This document shows positions 1 through 11,029 of a stretch of 64,000 nt of DNA, one piece after another. Source of the DNA: Arenicola marina (Eukaryota > Annelida > Polychaeta > Arenicolidae). Made by a program: the position numbers and the translations under genes. Under the pieces are notes generated by a model. That model was not told the origin of the DNA. It saw only the letters and a list, made by a program, of their open reading frames with translations, and did not search any database. The first letter of the stretch is position 1. Each line of letters starts with the position of its first letter. The DNA is taken from assembly GCA_964019135.1 (NCBI GenBank), contig OZ025257.1:40441798-40505797 (forward strand), written 5' to 3'.

Positions 1-14
1 ACAGTAGGTGTTTT

Positions 15-285
15 TCATTTAACATAGATAAGCTTATCGTTATGCTTGCCCTCTTTGGGAACTCGAAGGGCAGAGGCGTGAGCACGCTCTAGCTTCTTGA
101 TTTCTTGCTTGGTCTGTTTGTTCCAAAGCTCCGCCCCATAGAGAGCACGTGGCAATACCACAGTCCGATAAAGCTTTAATGCCGTAAGGCAGCTCATGCT
201 TGAGCCCAAAACTCCTTTCCCGATTATGGCCATTAAAGTTCTCCGAATTTTCATAGCTACCTTCTCAGCTCTTCCTAGTGTCTAT
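15..285 (-). mobile_element. LINE fragment, region after the reverse transcriptase domain
   Basis: The minus strand encodes about 79 residues open from 254 to 15. They contain the pattern LYRTVVLPRALYGAELW followed by a KKLERAHA helix. This is the conserved segment downstream of the RT domain in many non-LTR retrotransposons of the Jockey/CR1/L1-like kind. The RT core is absent, and nothing LINE-like is seen beyond about position 285, where block A homology to 57912 begins. The piece is a truncated remnant at the window edge. Its clade cannot be named from so little sequence. Confidence 0.6.
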
Positions 286-953
286 TGCTGAGCGTTCTGA
301 CCTTTCGGTATTTGTTCCAGCCTATACAGCTTAACGACCCATCTTTGAAGGCCCCAGACCCATCTTGCCTATGCGGAGGCCGTAAATGCCCCGGGGACAC
401 ACACTTCCTCCCTTTACACGAAGCCACCTGAGGACGAAGCCATTCCAGCACAAATTAACGTTCCTGGCTTGGGAGCCATCTTACAGCAAACCATCGTCTG
501 AGCGCGTTTTGTAGCCACCATTAGCTGTCATTAGGCACGGTGTTGCGGACGGAAGGGGTGTGAGGATGTATTGTCATGGATTCACGGCGCCTTGATCACT
601 ATATAGGCAGCACGGACTGGGCAGGACGCCTCGTCTTTCTCGGTTGGACTACCACATAACGAAACGAAACAGATGTAGGGCCATTTATTGCATGACGTTC
701 GTGATAAAGCGTAATAAAGCCCGGAGAAGCGTGGTTTGGAGATTTCCTGCCTCATAAGACAAGATCGTTTATGGGCCGGTCCCGGGTCATCACGGCCTTT
801 CCTCCAATAGACTGTGCTTTCAATTTGTATTTCTGAATAATCTGAATATTTCTGCGACGTATTGTAGTGTTATATTCACCAGTTCTAAAGAGTTAAGTAT
901 ATTAAACTTACTTGAGACCCAGAAACTTGTGTAAAAAGTTTGACAATATACAG

Positions 954-1122
954 AACGTGATGCGGCATCATGAATAATAAAAACGTGATGGGGCATCATG
1001 AATAATAAACACGTGATGGGGCATCATGAATAATAAACACGTGATGCGGCATCATGAATAATAAACACGTGATGACGCCATGTTAAATAATAAACATGTG
1101 ATGACTCCATCTTAAATAATAA
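954..1122 (+). repeat. 28-bp tandem repeat, about 6 copies
   Basis: The unit reads cacgtgatggggcatcatga followed by ataataaa. The last two units are diverged. Shorter versions of the same array occur in the matching place in other A blocks, at 17037-17095, 47097-47185 and 58547-58650. Each unit carries a CACGTG or near-CACGTG hexamer (E-box sequence); whether any protein binds it is unknown. Confidence 0.85.
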
Positions 1123-2211
1123 CCAACAGAGTTTGCAATAAATTGCGAGGAAGCAAGGAACGACAGGATTCTCAATGCCGGACTTCTGTTCCAGGTCAAT
1201 TGCTTACTTCTATAAATATAACTGTGTTTAGTTCCAACGTTATGGAGGAAGAGGCATAGTGACGTCATAGGGTGAGGCATAGTGACTTCACAGAGACGAG
1301 ACGCTGTGATCACATATTGTAGCGGTAGCGCCCAAGTGCCGTCTATGTGCAGTCAATCATTAAAGTTAATAATAATTGGATATCCGCCATAGAGGTAGAT
1401 CGCTGCTCGCCCTGGCATGAACAATGTTTGCGTCAGACGGTTTACCTTTTATCCCTGCCACATACTCCAAATTATCGAGAAGGCAGTTGACCATGTGATG
1501 GCCTGTCACTGCAGTCTTATGTTCGCGATCCTCGCTGAAAGCTCGCCTATCTCCTGTTTAATCCCAATATCGCTAGGACATCACACATACATCATTCTCC
1601 AATATAGTAAGACAGTCGTGGTATTTCTATTTATCGCTCCCATGAACTTCATTATATTATGTTTGCGAGGATCTTCAGAAAAAGAACCTGAAGGCTCTAA
1701 AAGCTTACAATGACGCAACGTGTTAAGATACAATTTATTGAGAATCCTTGAGAGAATCTATATGTCATCGCTTCTGGCCATATATGGCTTTATCTCTGCG
1801 CACAATGCATATTCTGCCCGAATCAGACAGCATTTGAACGGAGTTTGCAGGCTTGTAGTAAGACAAATGTCACGCACAAGCCAATACCATATACCATATC
1901 CTCCTCTCCCACAACGTCAATAAAAATGCCTCTGTTGTGACCTTATTAAAGGAACTGTTGGTTTGCACGCTCACACCTCAGACCTGATATGGCCTCGCCC
2001 CAAGGAACCCCTATCCTGTGGCCAAGTCGAGCCTCGGCAAATATTTGAGGCACCGCTTCATGACCAGCACCTTTGCTGCGGACGATTGGACGACAACTCG
2101 GGGTGCACCGTCACGGACACGATGCGGTGAAGATGTGTGGATGTGTGTGTGTGAGGAAAGAACCAATATGTTGAAGGTGGTTTTAATAGGCAATAATAGA
2201 TCGATGGGTCG

Positions 2212-2262
2212 CAGCAAGAGACGTCTGTGTGGGGAGTTACAGAGGGAGCTCTGGGCGGTGGG
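2212..2262 (+). repeat. Single ancestral-type unit of the 54-bp minisatellite
   Basis: One unit (gggtcgcagcaagagacgtc, then tgtgtggggagttacagagg) sits here between the same flanking phrases that bracket arrays of about 25 units in A3 (47775-49130) and A4 (59625-60905). This copy is therefore an unexpanded allele-like state of the same locus within the repeat unit. Confidence 0.8.
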
Positions 2263-2621
2263 ACGGCGACCGCTACCAACAGGTTGGCAGGCCATTAACG
2301 GACACTCTTGGACAAGGCGGTTAAATAAATCACACATCTCTCCCCATGGCGACCTGAAGAATGCAGGAGCCTTTTCGGGGTGACTCGGGGCATGTACAGG
2401 CCTGAACCTGGGGGACTGCAGCCTGAAGACCTGGATAAGTTGAAGGCGGAAGCGCAAACAAAACTACTTAATGGTTAGTTGTTAGTGGTTCTTGAGCGAC
2501 TGATTTGTGGCTGCATCCATGCCTCAATCTTGACACACACGCCTTGGACCCATGGACCATAAAACCGCTCAGGTCAAATCCATTGATAATTTGTGACAGA
2601 TAACTGCGACAGATATCCGTG

Positions 2622-2688
2622 AAGCTCGGTTAGCTCAGCCGGTAGAGCATCAGATCGTTGCTGGTCGGGTCATTCGAGCACTGAAGCA
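2622..2688 (+). promoter_or_regulatory. tRNA-like segment with Pol III A box and weak B box
   Basis: The segment contains a perfect A-box match, tagctcagccgg (2631-2642), and 25 bases later ggtcattcgagc, a B box broken by extra bases. The ends aagct and the closing ctgaagc are tRNA-like but no full cloverleaf forms. The same segment recurs in A4 at 61136-61200. It looks like the tRNA-derived head of an old SINE carried inside block A, not a functional tRNA gene. Confidence 0.6.
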
Positions 2689-3439
2689 TTGATTTGTCAG
2701 GTTAAAAAAGAAACTTGTTGGACTAACATGAAAATAAGATGCTCTACACGATCGTCAAGGTTCGAAGAGAAATTCAAGATCCTAATATGTTATGTTACCA
2801 CCATTTGGAAGTTAGTTCATAGGGTCCCGCCTGTTTGCCGGTTCGCATGTTCAAATTGTGATGATAAAAATCAGTCGATACAAAATTTCTTGCAAATAAT
2901 TATGACGGGTCACAAATGTACATTTGGCTGTAATAGGTGCAACAATTGTAATAAGCTTTAGCCTAGGCGCCCCGTAGACATCTTGTTCTATCGACAGGAC
3001 ACCAAACCGTGTCATCACACTCGCCACGCTGAGCGAGCGATGTAGCAATGCAGATTTACGTCTTCCATTTGCTGACCCCATGGGAACTTCATTTCCGGCC
3101 GTTCGCTTTGATCCACAAGCAGGCTGTTACTGTTCACATGCAATCCGTTTGGGAGACATGAAGTCGGCGATACGACCCTATTACCATTTGTATTAGACTC
3201 CCTTCACATTGTACGCACCCACAGGAGTAACGTTATAACCAGGCCTTATTCCCCATTCAAAGCTTGTCTCTATCATCATGACCTTCGACCTCGAAAAGCG
3301 GACTGGGGTTTGGTTTGTTTGATGGATGGCAGTGTGTTTTTGTGTTCATATGTATGTAGGGAGGGGGGCGTGGTGGCTAGGACGTACCACTCTATTTGTC
3401 ATTGCATTATTGGTATGCACCGTATCTACCGACACTCAT

Positions 3440-3680
3440 ACTCCCCACCCACTCCCCCCCTCACACTCCAGCCCCGTCCAGATCTCCACCCACACTCTAT
3501 CCCCACCCGGATCCCCCCTCGCACTCCAGCCCCGCCGAGATCCCCATACACACCCCATCCCCACCCAGATCACCACCTACACTCCATCGCCACCCAGATT
3601 CCCGCCCACACTCCATCCTCACGCAGACCACTATACACACAGCCGTACTCGCATGCATCTGACCCCACTCCACCTACCCC
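3440..3680 (+). repeat. C-rich degenerate minisatellite (cccacccagatcc type)
   Basis: Irregular units of about 20 bases built from ccccacccagatccccac and variants. Related tracts lie at the matching place in A3 (49640-49890) and A5 (63535-64000). The proline/histidine/threonine-rich open frames over this tract follow from its composition and are not called as genes. Confidence 0.8.
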
Positions 3681-3904
3681 ACACCCATATGAGGTCTCTA
3701 TCTCCACCCCATTCCGCATCCCAACCCCACATCATGTAAACCGAGCCATGGAATCCCAATCCTGTCATCAACCTGCAGTACCATCGCCTTATACGTCCTA
3801 CGGTCTGGACGCCCTCGCCATACAACCGACCCGCTCGCCGCCCCTGTCCTTCCTCTGTCTAGACTAGCCACACGTTGTATGGCGGTGTGCCTCATGCATT
3901 GTTT

Positions 3905-4060
3905 ATCTGACGTCACTGAGTCTCGTCGAGGGCGGGACGGCTGTCCATTGGGGTCAACCTGGTAACGATATCTTGTCGCTCTCATTTCTCATCTGATGGG
4001 TAAGGTGGCGGTGTGGGTGGGGGCGGGGGGTCAGAACCTAGGGGCGGTATATATACCACC
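3905..4060 (+). promoter_or_regulatory. Putative Pol II promoter conserved in block A
   Basis: The region has a CRE-like tgacgtca near 3909, an inverted CCAAT motif (attgg) near 3950, G-rich boxes, and TATATATA at 4048-4055 followed by a short C/T-rich stretch where a start site would fall. A3 keeps the same order: acgtca, ccaat, G-tract, and TATATATA at 50225-50232. Conservation of the whole arrangement between copies supports a promoter. No coding exon is evident downstream in block D, so any transcript would probably be non-coding. Confidence 0.5.
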
Positions 4061-4080
4061 CCCGAGACTGTCCTGCTCTC

Positions 4081-4600
4081 CACCTGCACTTGGCCTTGTC
4101 GGTCTGATTAGTTTTCTGGGCGTAAAGGATAGTAATAACTATAATTCGTGGTGAGGCGGGTCGGTTATTGTATATTTTGTCGATTTATTGTCGAAAACAA
4201 AAGGTTGTTGATGAGTATTTTCAAGGCCGTAACAGTTCGTTTCTCTTTCATATTTCATGTGATGTAAAACAGATCTATTCGCGCCAATGCCATTAGAATA
4301 AACTCTCGGCGGCCTAAATGAAGGTTATGCGAAGACAAAAGAAAGGTAATCTGACATAAATAGAAGTAATGAAAAAATAAATACAATAGATAATCTCATC
4401 TGGCTGTTCAATGTGTCCCCCGCCGTATTGTGCCAGGGTAAACAGTATCATACAGCCAGTCGCTTTGATCAAACATATGAGCAAAATACACAAAAGCACT
4501 CTGAGAAAAAAAAGGCAGCAGAGGCAACCCCCTGGCCACCTTCCCTTTGTCAATCTCATTATTCTGCTCCAGCCTCTGTAATTTGGTCAAATATTTTCTG
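4081..4600 (+). repeat. Macrosatellite block D, copy 1 (truncated by insertion)
   Basis: Begins with cttgtcggtctgattagttt and continues with ttcgtggtgaggcgggtcgg, matching D2 from 38985 and D3 from about 50600. Homology to D3 fades near 4590. Sister copies continue from here into block B, while this one enters the block that carries the retroelement. Confidence 0.75.
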
Positions 4601-5700
4601 TTCTCAATAAAAGAACCAAATATGAAATTATGTGCCATAATTTCTTTTGTTGTGCAGCAACGATAGAAGTTATTACCCCCTATTCGCAGGGGGCCTCTCC
4701 TAAGTATATTCCCCCCACCTGGAGCCCCAGGTCCTCCCGACCCCCCATCGTGAGCCCCCGGGATTTAGGTCACGTGGGCGATGAGTCACGCGGCGTCACA
4801 TGACCCACGCGCACTTGTTGTCCGTCCGCCATTTTGCTACTTCAGCAAGAAACATCGAAATTTTGTTGGCACCCGGAAAAAGCATCACACTACCTCGTTT
4901 ATTGCGCATTACAAGGCAGAAAGTCAACGAAAATCCCCTGCTAGGTACGTAGATACAGACATGTTTTTTTTCCGTATGTTACGTCGGTCATTCCTTTCTG
5001 TCAGGTTTCAAAATATCATTGCCCAACCACAGAGCCGCGGCTCGCCGTTTAGCGTTGATGCTGACCAAAGCCCAATCTCTATGATCCAGAATCCGGTCAC
5101 AGTCACACCCTCCTACTTAAAATATCTTGCCACGCGCCGTGCGGCGCTAGCCGTGTCCCCGTTTTCTCGCCTCGGGGCGCCGGGCTGCCACGCCCCACAC
5201 GCGGGCTCACCAAGCGGTGTGTGGCGCGGCTTTGAGACTCCGCGCCGGCTTTGACAGCCAGTGCCGGCCAGCGTTAGGCCCCATGCGTCAGGCTCCCTTG
5301 GTACTTCTTAAATGGTCTCGCATGCGGCACCGCTTTGCGGTCACCGGTCTGCTAGTGATGATCTCTCGCCTACGGCTGTGTACTGGGAATACTTGTTTCG
5401 CACTATGTCGCTTGTCCCCTGCTCGGATTCTTCGTTTCTAGTTTCTGCCTGCGTTTTCCTTTATTCCGTTTACGTTTTCATATTTACCCCCGCCCCCCCC
5501 CCCCTTTTTTCTTTTGCGGGAGTTTTAATCAATGCGCACTGATACACATAGTATGTTTACCACTTTTTGCTTTATGTGACCCCAGCTGTTACGCTCACTC
5601 CTCTATTATTACATAGCTATACAGCTGTATGCTTTCTGCTGTGCGCTTAGGACAACCTGACGGTTGCTACACCTGATAAACCGTATCTGTCTGCACGGTG
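4600..5700 (+). other. Inserted sequence with no recognised gene; GC-rich 4680-5300
   Basis: This stretch lies inside the insertion that separates D1 from B1. The part from 4680 to 5300 is GC-rich, with several CpG-containing motifs (tcacgtg, ggcgtcac). A C-then-T tract sits near 5490. It may be the left end of the Ngaro-like element or an independent fragment. I see no coding signal. Confidence 0.4.
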
Positions 5701-5959
5701 ACAGCATTATTCTTCTGGGGTCAGTCTTTAACATGAGACTTCAGCCTCAATGAGTGACAGAGTCTCCTGTGGCTTTCGTTCAGCAGAGTCAATATATATA
5801 TTTGGCTTCAGCACTACTTTTTTGGGGTAGAGTCTTCAAGCATGAGACTTCAGCCTCGACAGGTGACAGAGCCCCCTGTGGCTTAGGCACGGGACAATGT
5901 CTAAGCTGCAATAGTGGGCCGGTCATCCCATGCAAGCTGATCCCAGGCTGGTAATATCC

Positions 5960-6350
5960 CATAATTGTGTCGCCTGTCATTGCAGTCATGACACAAGGCA
6001 TATGAAAAGGCCCCATAGTCGACTCGTTCACCTGTCACGCCACGCAACGTGACCCAAGGCAAGCCACATCCCATTTCAAACCACATTTTCGCCTGTCACT
6101 CTACTTGTGATCCAAGGCATGGGAACTAACTTAGATGGCGTACTGGGCCTGTCATGCTATGCAATGTGACCCAAGGCCAGTAATATCCCACATTACACAC
6201 AAAGTCTGGCCTGTCACGGTATTCGTGACCCAAGGCAGCGTAAAAGTACTGTGACTGATCATTCGCGTAAGTGGTCCAACGTATGTTGTAACCCTATAAC
6301 TGCCTCAATGCTGCACGTTCCCCTGTCACTATAGATGACTCAAGGGCGGT
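5960..6350 (+). repeat. Series of short imperfect hairpins in the retroelement leader
   Basis: Six motifs of the form gcctgtcac ... gtgacccaaggc lie about 55-115 bases apart, near 5964, 6030, 6092, 6151, 6211 and 6324. The two arms of each are complementary (cctgtcac with gtgac..agg). A different direct repeat, catgagacttcagcctc, occurs twice just upstream (about 5732 and 5839). Confidence 0.7.
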
Positions 6351-6540
6351 AAGAATTGATTGTTTTTGACAGGCATGCAACTTGTTTCTCAATGTCCCAA
6401 GCAATCTGCCGCATACGCCAAGCAATCTGCCACATACGTAAAGTGGCCACCGGCCACATCGCTAATACAGCACTAAACCAGGCTCCACCAGTTTTATTCG
6501 CTGTTACTGTGCTTCTGCATTTTCTTAAACAGTACCTCAG

Positions 6541-7830
6541 ATGGCACCCAAACGCAAGCCGCAGGATGCGGCCCCGCAACCACAGTCCAGCCGAAAGAGA
6601 GGGCGCATCAGTGGCAAGAAGGCCAGCACCCCGTCGACTACTGGCAGCAAGGCAACCAGCGCCCCGCTTGCCACAGCCAGCCAGGCATCCACCACACAAG
6701 CGACCACTGGCAGCGCAGCGGATGACGTCCTGCGCAAGACGTCTGACATGTTGTCAAAAGTGATGACGTGTATGGAGAACATGACCTCGCTCGCAGCGTC
6801 GCTGACCGCAGCCCAAGGCAATAACCCAACGCCAGGGGCCGCCTCCACCTCCGCCCTCCCAGACATGGGGGACTGCATGACGCAGGGCCCAGCACTCGCG
6901 GCAATCGGCTCGCCATTGAACGGCGACCACGACCCAGAGGAGGACAGCCACCCAGCTGCGGATGACGGCATCGACCACATCTTCACCAGCTGCCACGCCG
7001 AGGGCGACCAAGGTGAGCTACCCCTTGGTGCCGTGTTGTGGCAGGAACCGATACGACCACGCCCGATGGTGTCGGCAGGCGCTCCCATCGGTCAAAACAT
7101 TGACCTCAAAGTCAAACAAAAAATCTGGTGCCATAAGTACATTGACGTCAATGAGCTACTGAACCCCCATCAGCAGGCCACCTACACCCTATCGCTAGAA
7201 ATGGACCATCAACAGCCGGGCGCTTAAGTTTAACCAGGCCCGGCACCGGGCTTCTACCATACAGTATTGGAAACGGGCCTGGGACATATTTACCGCTATA
7301 TACGTCCAAAAGTTCCCAGGGCAGCTCAACGACATCCTCATTTATGCAAGGGACGTGAAGTACCTCGCGGAGCAGGGAGCGAATTGGTTATTTTATGACC
7401 AGCAATTCCGCCTAGACAGGGAGTTCACGCATTGCACATGGTCCACAGTTAGGCAGGATCTGTACCATCAGTGCACCACCAGGACGTCGTCATTCACCCC
7501 AGCCAGAAACCATTTTCGTCCCTCCTACAATAACAACAACTACAACAACAGATCTAACCCCCTCAGCCAAACTCACACTTTCACACAACATCGCAACGCC
7601 ACCCCTCCAGGCTACTGCTTCGCATTCCATGCCCGCGAACAGAGATGCATCGCGCGTGGCCAATGCAGGTTTAAGCACAGTTGTTACCGTTGCCAGCAGC
7701 CACACCCCGCCTTCAAATGCCCCACGTCACGCCCCGCAGTCACCCGTCCCCCCACTACCCACGCCCGTAAAGATTTGGGCGCTTGCCCATCACCCATTCA
7801 AAGCCCGCATAGAAAGCGGCTTTACCTCAG
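6541..7830 (+). mobile_element. Gag-like region of the Ngaro-type element
   Basis: The first part encodes a basic, Ala/Ser/Pro-rich start (MAPKRKPQDAA) and a low-complexity stretch, as in DIRS-group Gag proteins. Near its end is a compact cysteine/histidine knuckle (CYRCQQPHPAFKC). It is not intact as a single reading frame. It immediately precedes the RT-RH part. Confidence 0.65.
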
Positions 7831-7849
7831 GTTTCAAGGTTGGGTTTGA

Positions 7850-9317
7850 AGGGGAGGAGGGTGATTTACGCTCCAAGAATTCACAGTCAGCTCTCCTTAA
7901 TCCCGCAGTTGTCAGAGCAAAAATCAAACAGGAGTTGGAGGCTGGGCGTATAGCTGGCCCCTTCAACAAACCACCCTTCCATCACTTCAAGTGTTCCCCA
8001 TTAGCACTGCGGGAAAAGACAACACCTGGTAAATATAGGCTCTTACACAACCTGTCTTATCCCTACGACTCCCGGTCGGTCAACAAAGGCATACCCTCAC
8101 AAACCACCACTGTTACATACCAGAACATATCCAACGCTATTCAACACATTCAACACTTACACCACCTCACAGGCCACGTCTTCATGGCAAAATCTGACAT
8201 AAGCAACGCTTTTAGGCTTCTACCCCTTCACCCGTCACAATACCATCTGATGGGGTTCACCTGGGAAGGTGCGTACTACTATGACAAATGCCTCCCCATG
8301 GGGTGCGCAGCAGCATGTGCCATCTTTGAAATGTTCTCTGACGCCATTCAATGGATCTCTGAAACAAAGCTACACATCAGTCACACAACCAAAATATTAG
8401 ATGACTTCCTCTTCTTACACCCTACACAGACAGGTTGCCAGGCACAATTATCAGCCTTCGTGCAGCTTACAAATGAAATTGGGGTGCCGGAGAAGACCGT
8501 AGGACCCGTGCAGACCATTACCTTCCTAGGCATCGAACTGGATACGAAAAAACTCCAGGCCCGACTGCCAAAGGAAAAACTCGAGCGCTACGCTTCGGAC
8601 ATTGACAAATACACGGATTCCCATAAGATCACCCTACGGGAGCTCCAGTCCCTTGTAGGAAAACTCCACTTTGCCACGTCGGTCGTACAGCCGGGCCGCC
8701 CATTCTTGCGCCGCCTCATTGACCTGTCAAAAGGGGTAACATGTCCCTCACACTACGTGAGGCTCACATTGCCAGCTAAGCAAGACCTCCGGACGTGGCA
8801 CGATTTCTTGAAGTGCTACAACGGGGTCTCCATCATATCGCACCTTTCTCTCGGTACATCCCCTGCTATAAACATGTACTCAGATGCTTCCGGCTCTGGA
8901 TACGGCGCGACCTTCGGGTCTTCTTGGATACAAGGAACATGGCCCACCACATGGGCATCTTGCCACATTACAATCCTTGAGCTCTACCCCATCCTTCTCT
9001 TACTACAAGTCTTTGGACACAAACTGCGTAACTCGGTTGTCATTTTTCACTGCGATAATATCGCCGTAACACACATACTTAAGACACAAACGTCCCGTGA
9101 CCCGAAGATCATGGCTATCGTAAGACCTTTGGTGCTATTTTGCTTGCACAATAATACCAAGTTCTTAGCGGTACACATTCCGGGCGTGACAAATGTACTA
9201 GCAGATGCCATATCTCGTTCACAGGTGACTCCACAATTGCTGCGTCAGTACAGCATGAAGCCCCTGCCGGAGCCTATACCTGACAGGTTCCTGCCCAAAA
9301 ACTTCAATCTACAATAG
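7850..9317 (+). mobile_element. Reverse transcriptase and RNase H of the Ngaro-type element
   Basis: One long open frame shows the DIRS-group RT signatures: MAKSDISNAFRLLPLHP (motif A), LPMGCAAACAIFEMF (motif B) and LDDFLFL (motif C). A Ty3-like RNase H follows with MYSDASGSGYGA, ITILELYP, FHCDNIAV and LADAISR, which supply its usual acidic residues. The product would act with Gag in reverse transcription of the element RNA. The tyrosine recombinase region begins directly after it. Confidence 0.9.
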
Positions 9318-9319
9318 AC

Positions 9320-10230
9320 ACATTGGTCGGCAGATCACTGACGAAGTCCACTGTCAGGGCATACCAGCACCACTGGCAACAGTGTCTTCACTTTATCCGG
9401 AATACACTCAGGCACAACGTGAAACTTCCACTACAGCCACAAGCAATAGCTTCATTCATTGCCCACCTATACAAAACTGGAAAAAGGTACTCCACCATTC
9501 TCACATACATAACAGCAGTGTCGTTCGCTCACAAAATCAGATCACACCAGGACCCCACAGCTAAATTCCTCATCAAACGAATGCTAATCGGCATAAAAAA
9601 GACCACTCAGCCGACACAACGGCTGCTGCCGATAACAGCCGATGTGTTGGAATCATTGCTATCCCAAATGATCGCGGTACCATGGCCTGCTATTCAAGGC
9701 GCTATTCACGCTGGCTTTTCACGCTTGCCTTAGAATCGGGGAACTCGTCATTTCCAACAATAATGCAGATAACATACTGCGCCTGGAACACATTAACATG
9801 CCCCCTTCGGCCTCCAGTGCCCAACACATGGGCATCACATTCCACTCCTACAAACACAGCACAGGGGAAAGCACACAGATCACGGTCCAGGGGGTTCCTG
9901 GGTCGGGCTCGTGCCCTATCATTAGCCTCCGTTCCTACCTGGAGGTACGACCCGGCACCCCGGGTCCACTCTTCCTTACCCTGGCCGGCCGCCCACTCGA
10001 TCGCCAACAAGTGGTCGACTTCCTGAAGCTTACCTTGCGATTAGCAGGGCTTCCGGAACACCGATACAACACTCGTTCCGAATCGGCCGCGCCACTCAGC
10101 TTGCACAGGACAACATATCGCACGCAACCATTAAACAAGCCGGACGCTGGAAATCTAACGCCTACACGGCATACATACGTCCTAAACAGATCTTGCTTCC
10201 TACGCCCTCACCCTCTAAGTCCTCCTAACC
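9320..10230 (+). mobile_element. Tyrosine recombinase region of the Ngaro-type element
   Basis: The N-terminal, SAM-like core-binding part is clear (TKSTVRAYQHHWQQCLHFI and ITAVSFAHKIRSHQD). A catalytic-domain region follows (SCPIISLRSYLEV, GRPLDRQQVVDFLKLTL). In this family the enzyme integrates circular DNA copies without making target duplications. The region is not intact as one frame, in keeping with a fossil copy. Confidence 0.75.
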
Positions 10231-10439
10231 ATTCGATATGGGCCCCTACCTTTCTCCCCGCGCCGTTCACTCCATCTCCTTGCCTGCTTTGCTTCCTCTT
10301 CTTGGGTGCCAGCTCTGACTCTGCCGGCCATTTCCCGACGAGTCAGACCTTCTTGGCGCTCCTTATGAGGAGGGCACCCATCACTACACGCCACTCCAAC
10401 TAAGTCTCATACATTGCCTCATGCTAGTCACCACCCTCA

Positions 10440-10850
10440 TTCACAAATGGGTAGGTCAGCTTTGGTTGCCTGCCCAGGTCACCCTCATAGTCAGGCAAAG
10501 GTCACCTCCATGCCGGGGCTAGCCCGGCACGGTGGACAGGGGGGATGGTCAGCTTTGGTTGCCTTCCCAATCATTAGCAATTCTGTGTAACTGTGGGAAG
10601 GGTCGGCCTTGGTTGCCTTCCCAATCATCGGAATAAGCGTGTAAATATATAATGTTATACAAGTGATGTCTGTGACGCTAGCCATGATGTATCTGCGCGG
10701 ATGTAATACAATACTGATGTTTGCGAGTATCTATCCAGCTGTACATAAGTTACTTTTACGTAGCGCCAGACCGGGACTAGCCCGGCATGGCGGTCAACTG
10801 TATATACGTTCGATAAAACACAAGTGCGCCGCCAGGCGGCCGCCTTGCTA
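10440..10850 (+). repeat. Repeated terminal sequence of the retroelement
   Basis: The phrase ggttgccttcccaatcat occurs twice (about 10557 and 10609), with a related form near 10457. A cggggctagcccggc palindromic phrase near 10514 recurs as cgggactagcccggc near 10772. Repeats of this kind fit the split direct repeats that end Ngaro-type elements, but I could not match them to the left end. Confidence 0.5.
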
Positions 10851-10992
10851 GAAATAAGGTTTCACCCACTATTGGTGTATTGAAATTGGTTATTAATAGA
10901 AATAAGGTTTCACCCACTATTGGTATATTGAAATCGGTCATTAATAGAAATAAGGTTCACCACTATTGGTATATTGAAATTGGTTATTAATA
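10848..10992 (+). repeat. 48-bp tandem repeat, 3 copies
   Basis: The unit begins agaaataaggtttcacccac and ends with ggttattaat. There are three consecutive copies, the third slightly shortened. They lie between the last retroelement repeats and the point (about 11030) where block B homology resumes, so they may be the outer edge of the insertion. Confidence 0.85.
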
Positions 10993-11029
10993 AAAAAAAT
11001 TATAAACCCAGTTATCGTGTTCTGTCGTT

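Larger units (their letters stand above)
286..4080 (+). repeat. Macrosatellite block A, copy 1
   Basis: Long stretches match 15950-17580, 46740-50340 and 57600-61395 in the same order and strand. Shared landmarks are the phrase tttcggtatttgttccag near 304, a cggcgcc segment near 590, the 28-bp repeat near 954, a tattccaggtcaattgctt-like phrase near 1190, the cgcttcatgaccagcacc phrase near 2055, one unit of the 54-bp repeat near 2212, a tRNA-like segment near 2622, a C-rich tract near 3440 and a TATA-type promoter near 4048. No open frame of convincing coding character is present; the proline-rich frames at 3310-3870 follow from the C-rich repeat. Confidence 0.8.
5700..10995 (+). mobile_element. 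Ngaro/DIRS-group tyrosine-recombinase retrotransposon (fossil)
   Basis: The order is a long leader, a gag-like region (about 6541-7830), reverse transcriptase with RNase H (about 7850-9317), a tyrosine recombinase region (about 9320-10230), then repeated terminal sequence. RT-RH followed by the recombinase, with no visible methyltransferase, fits Ngaro better than classical DIRS1. Exact ends are not seen. Comparison with copies that pass directly from block D to block B limits the whole insertion to about 4.6-11.03 kb. The element is broken, with roughly three interruptions in its coding parts, but most coding sequence is still open. It is absent from the sister repeat units, so it is younger than their duplication. 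Confidence 0.8.

Noticed and set aside
2622-2688. tRNA gene
   Set aside because: The B box is broken and no anticodon arm of proper length can be formed; the copy in A4 has the same defects.
3310-3867. Proline-rich 185-codon frame
   Set aside because: Composition of the C-rich tract; the tract is not in frame or conserved in A3 and A5.
7490-7705. Minus-strand frames within the retroelement
   Set aside because: They are shadows of the Gag and RT coding parts on the other strand.
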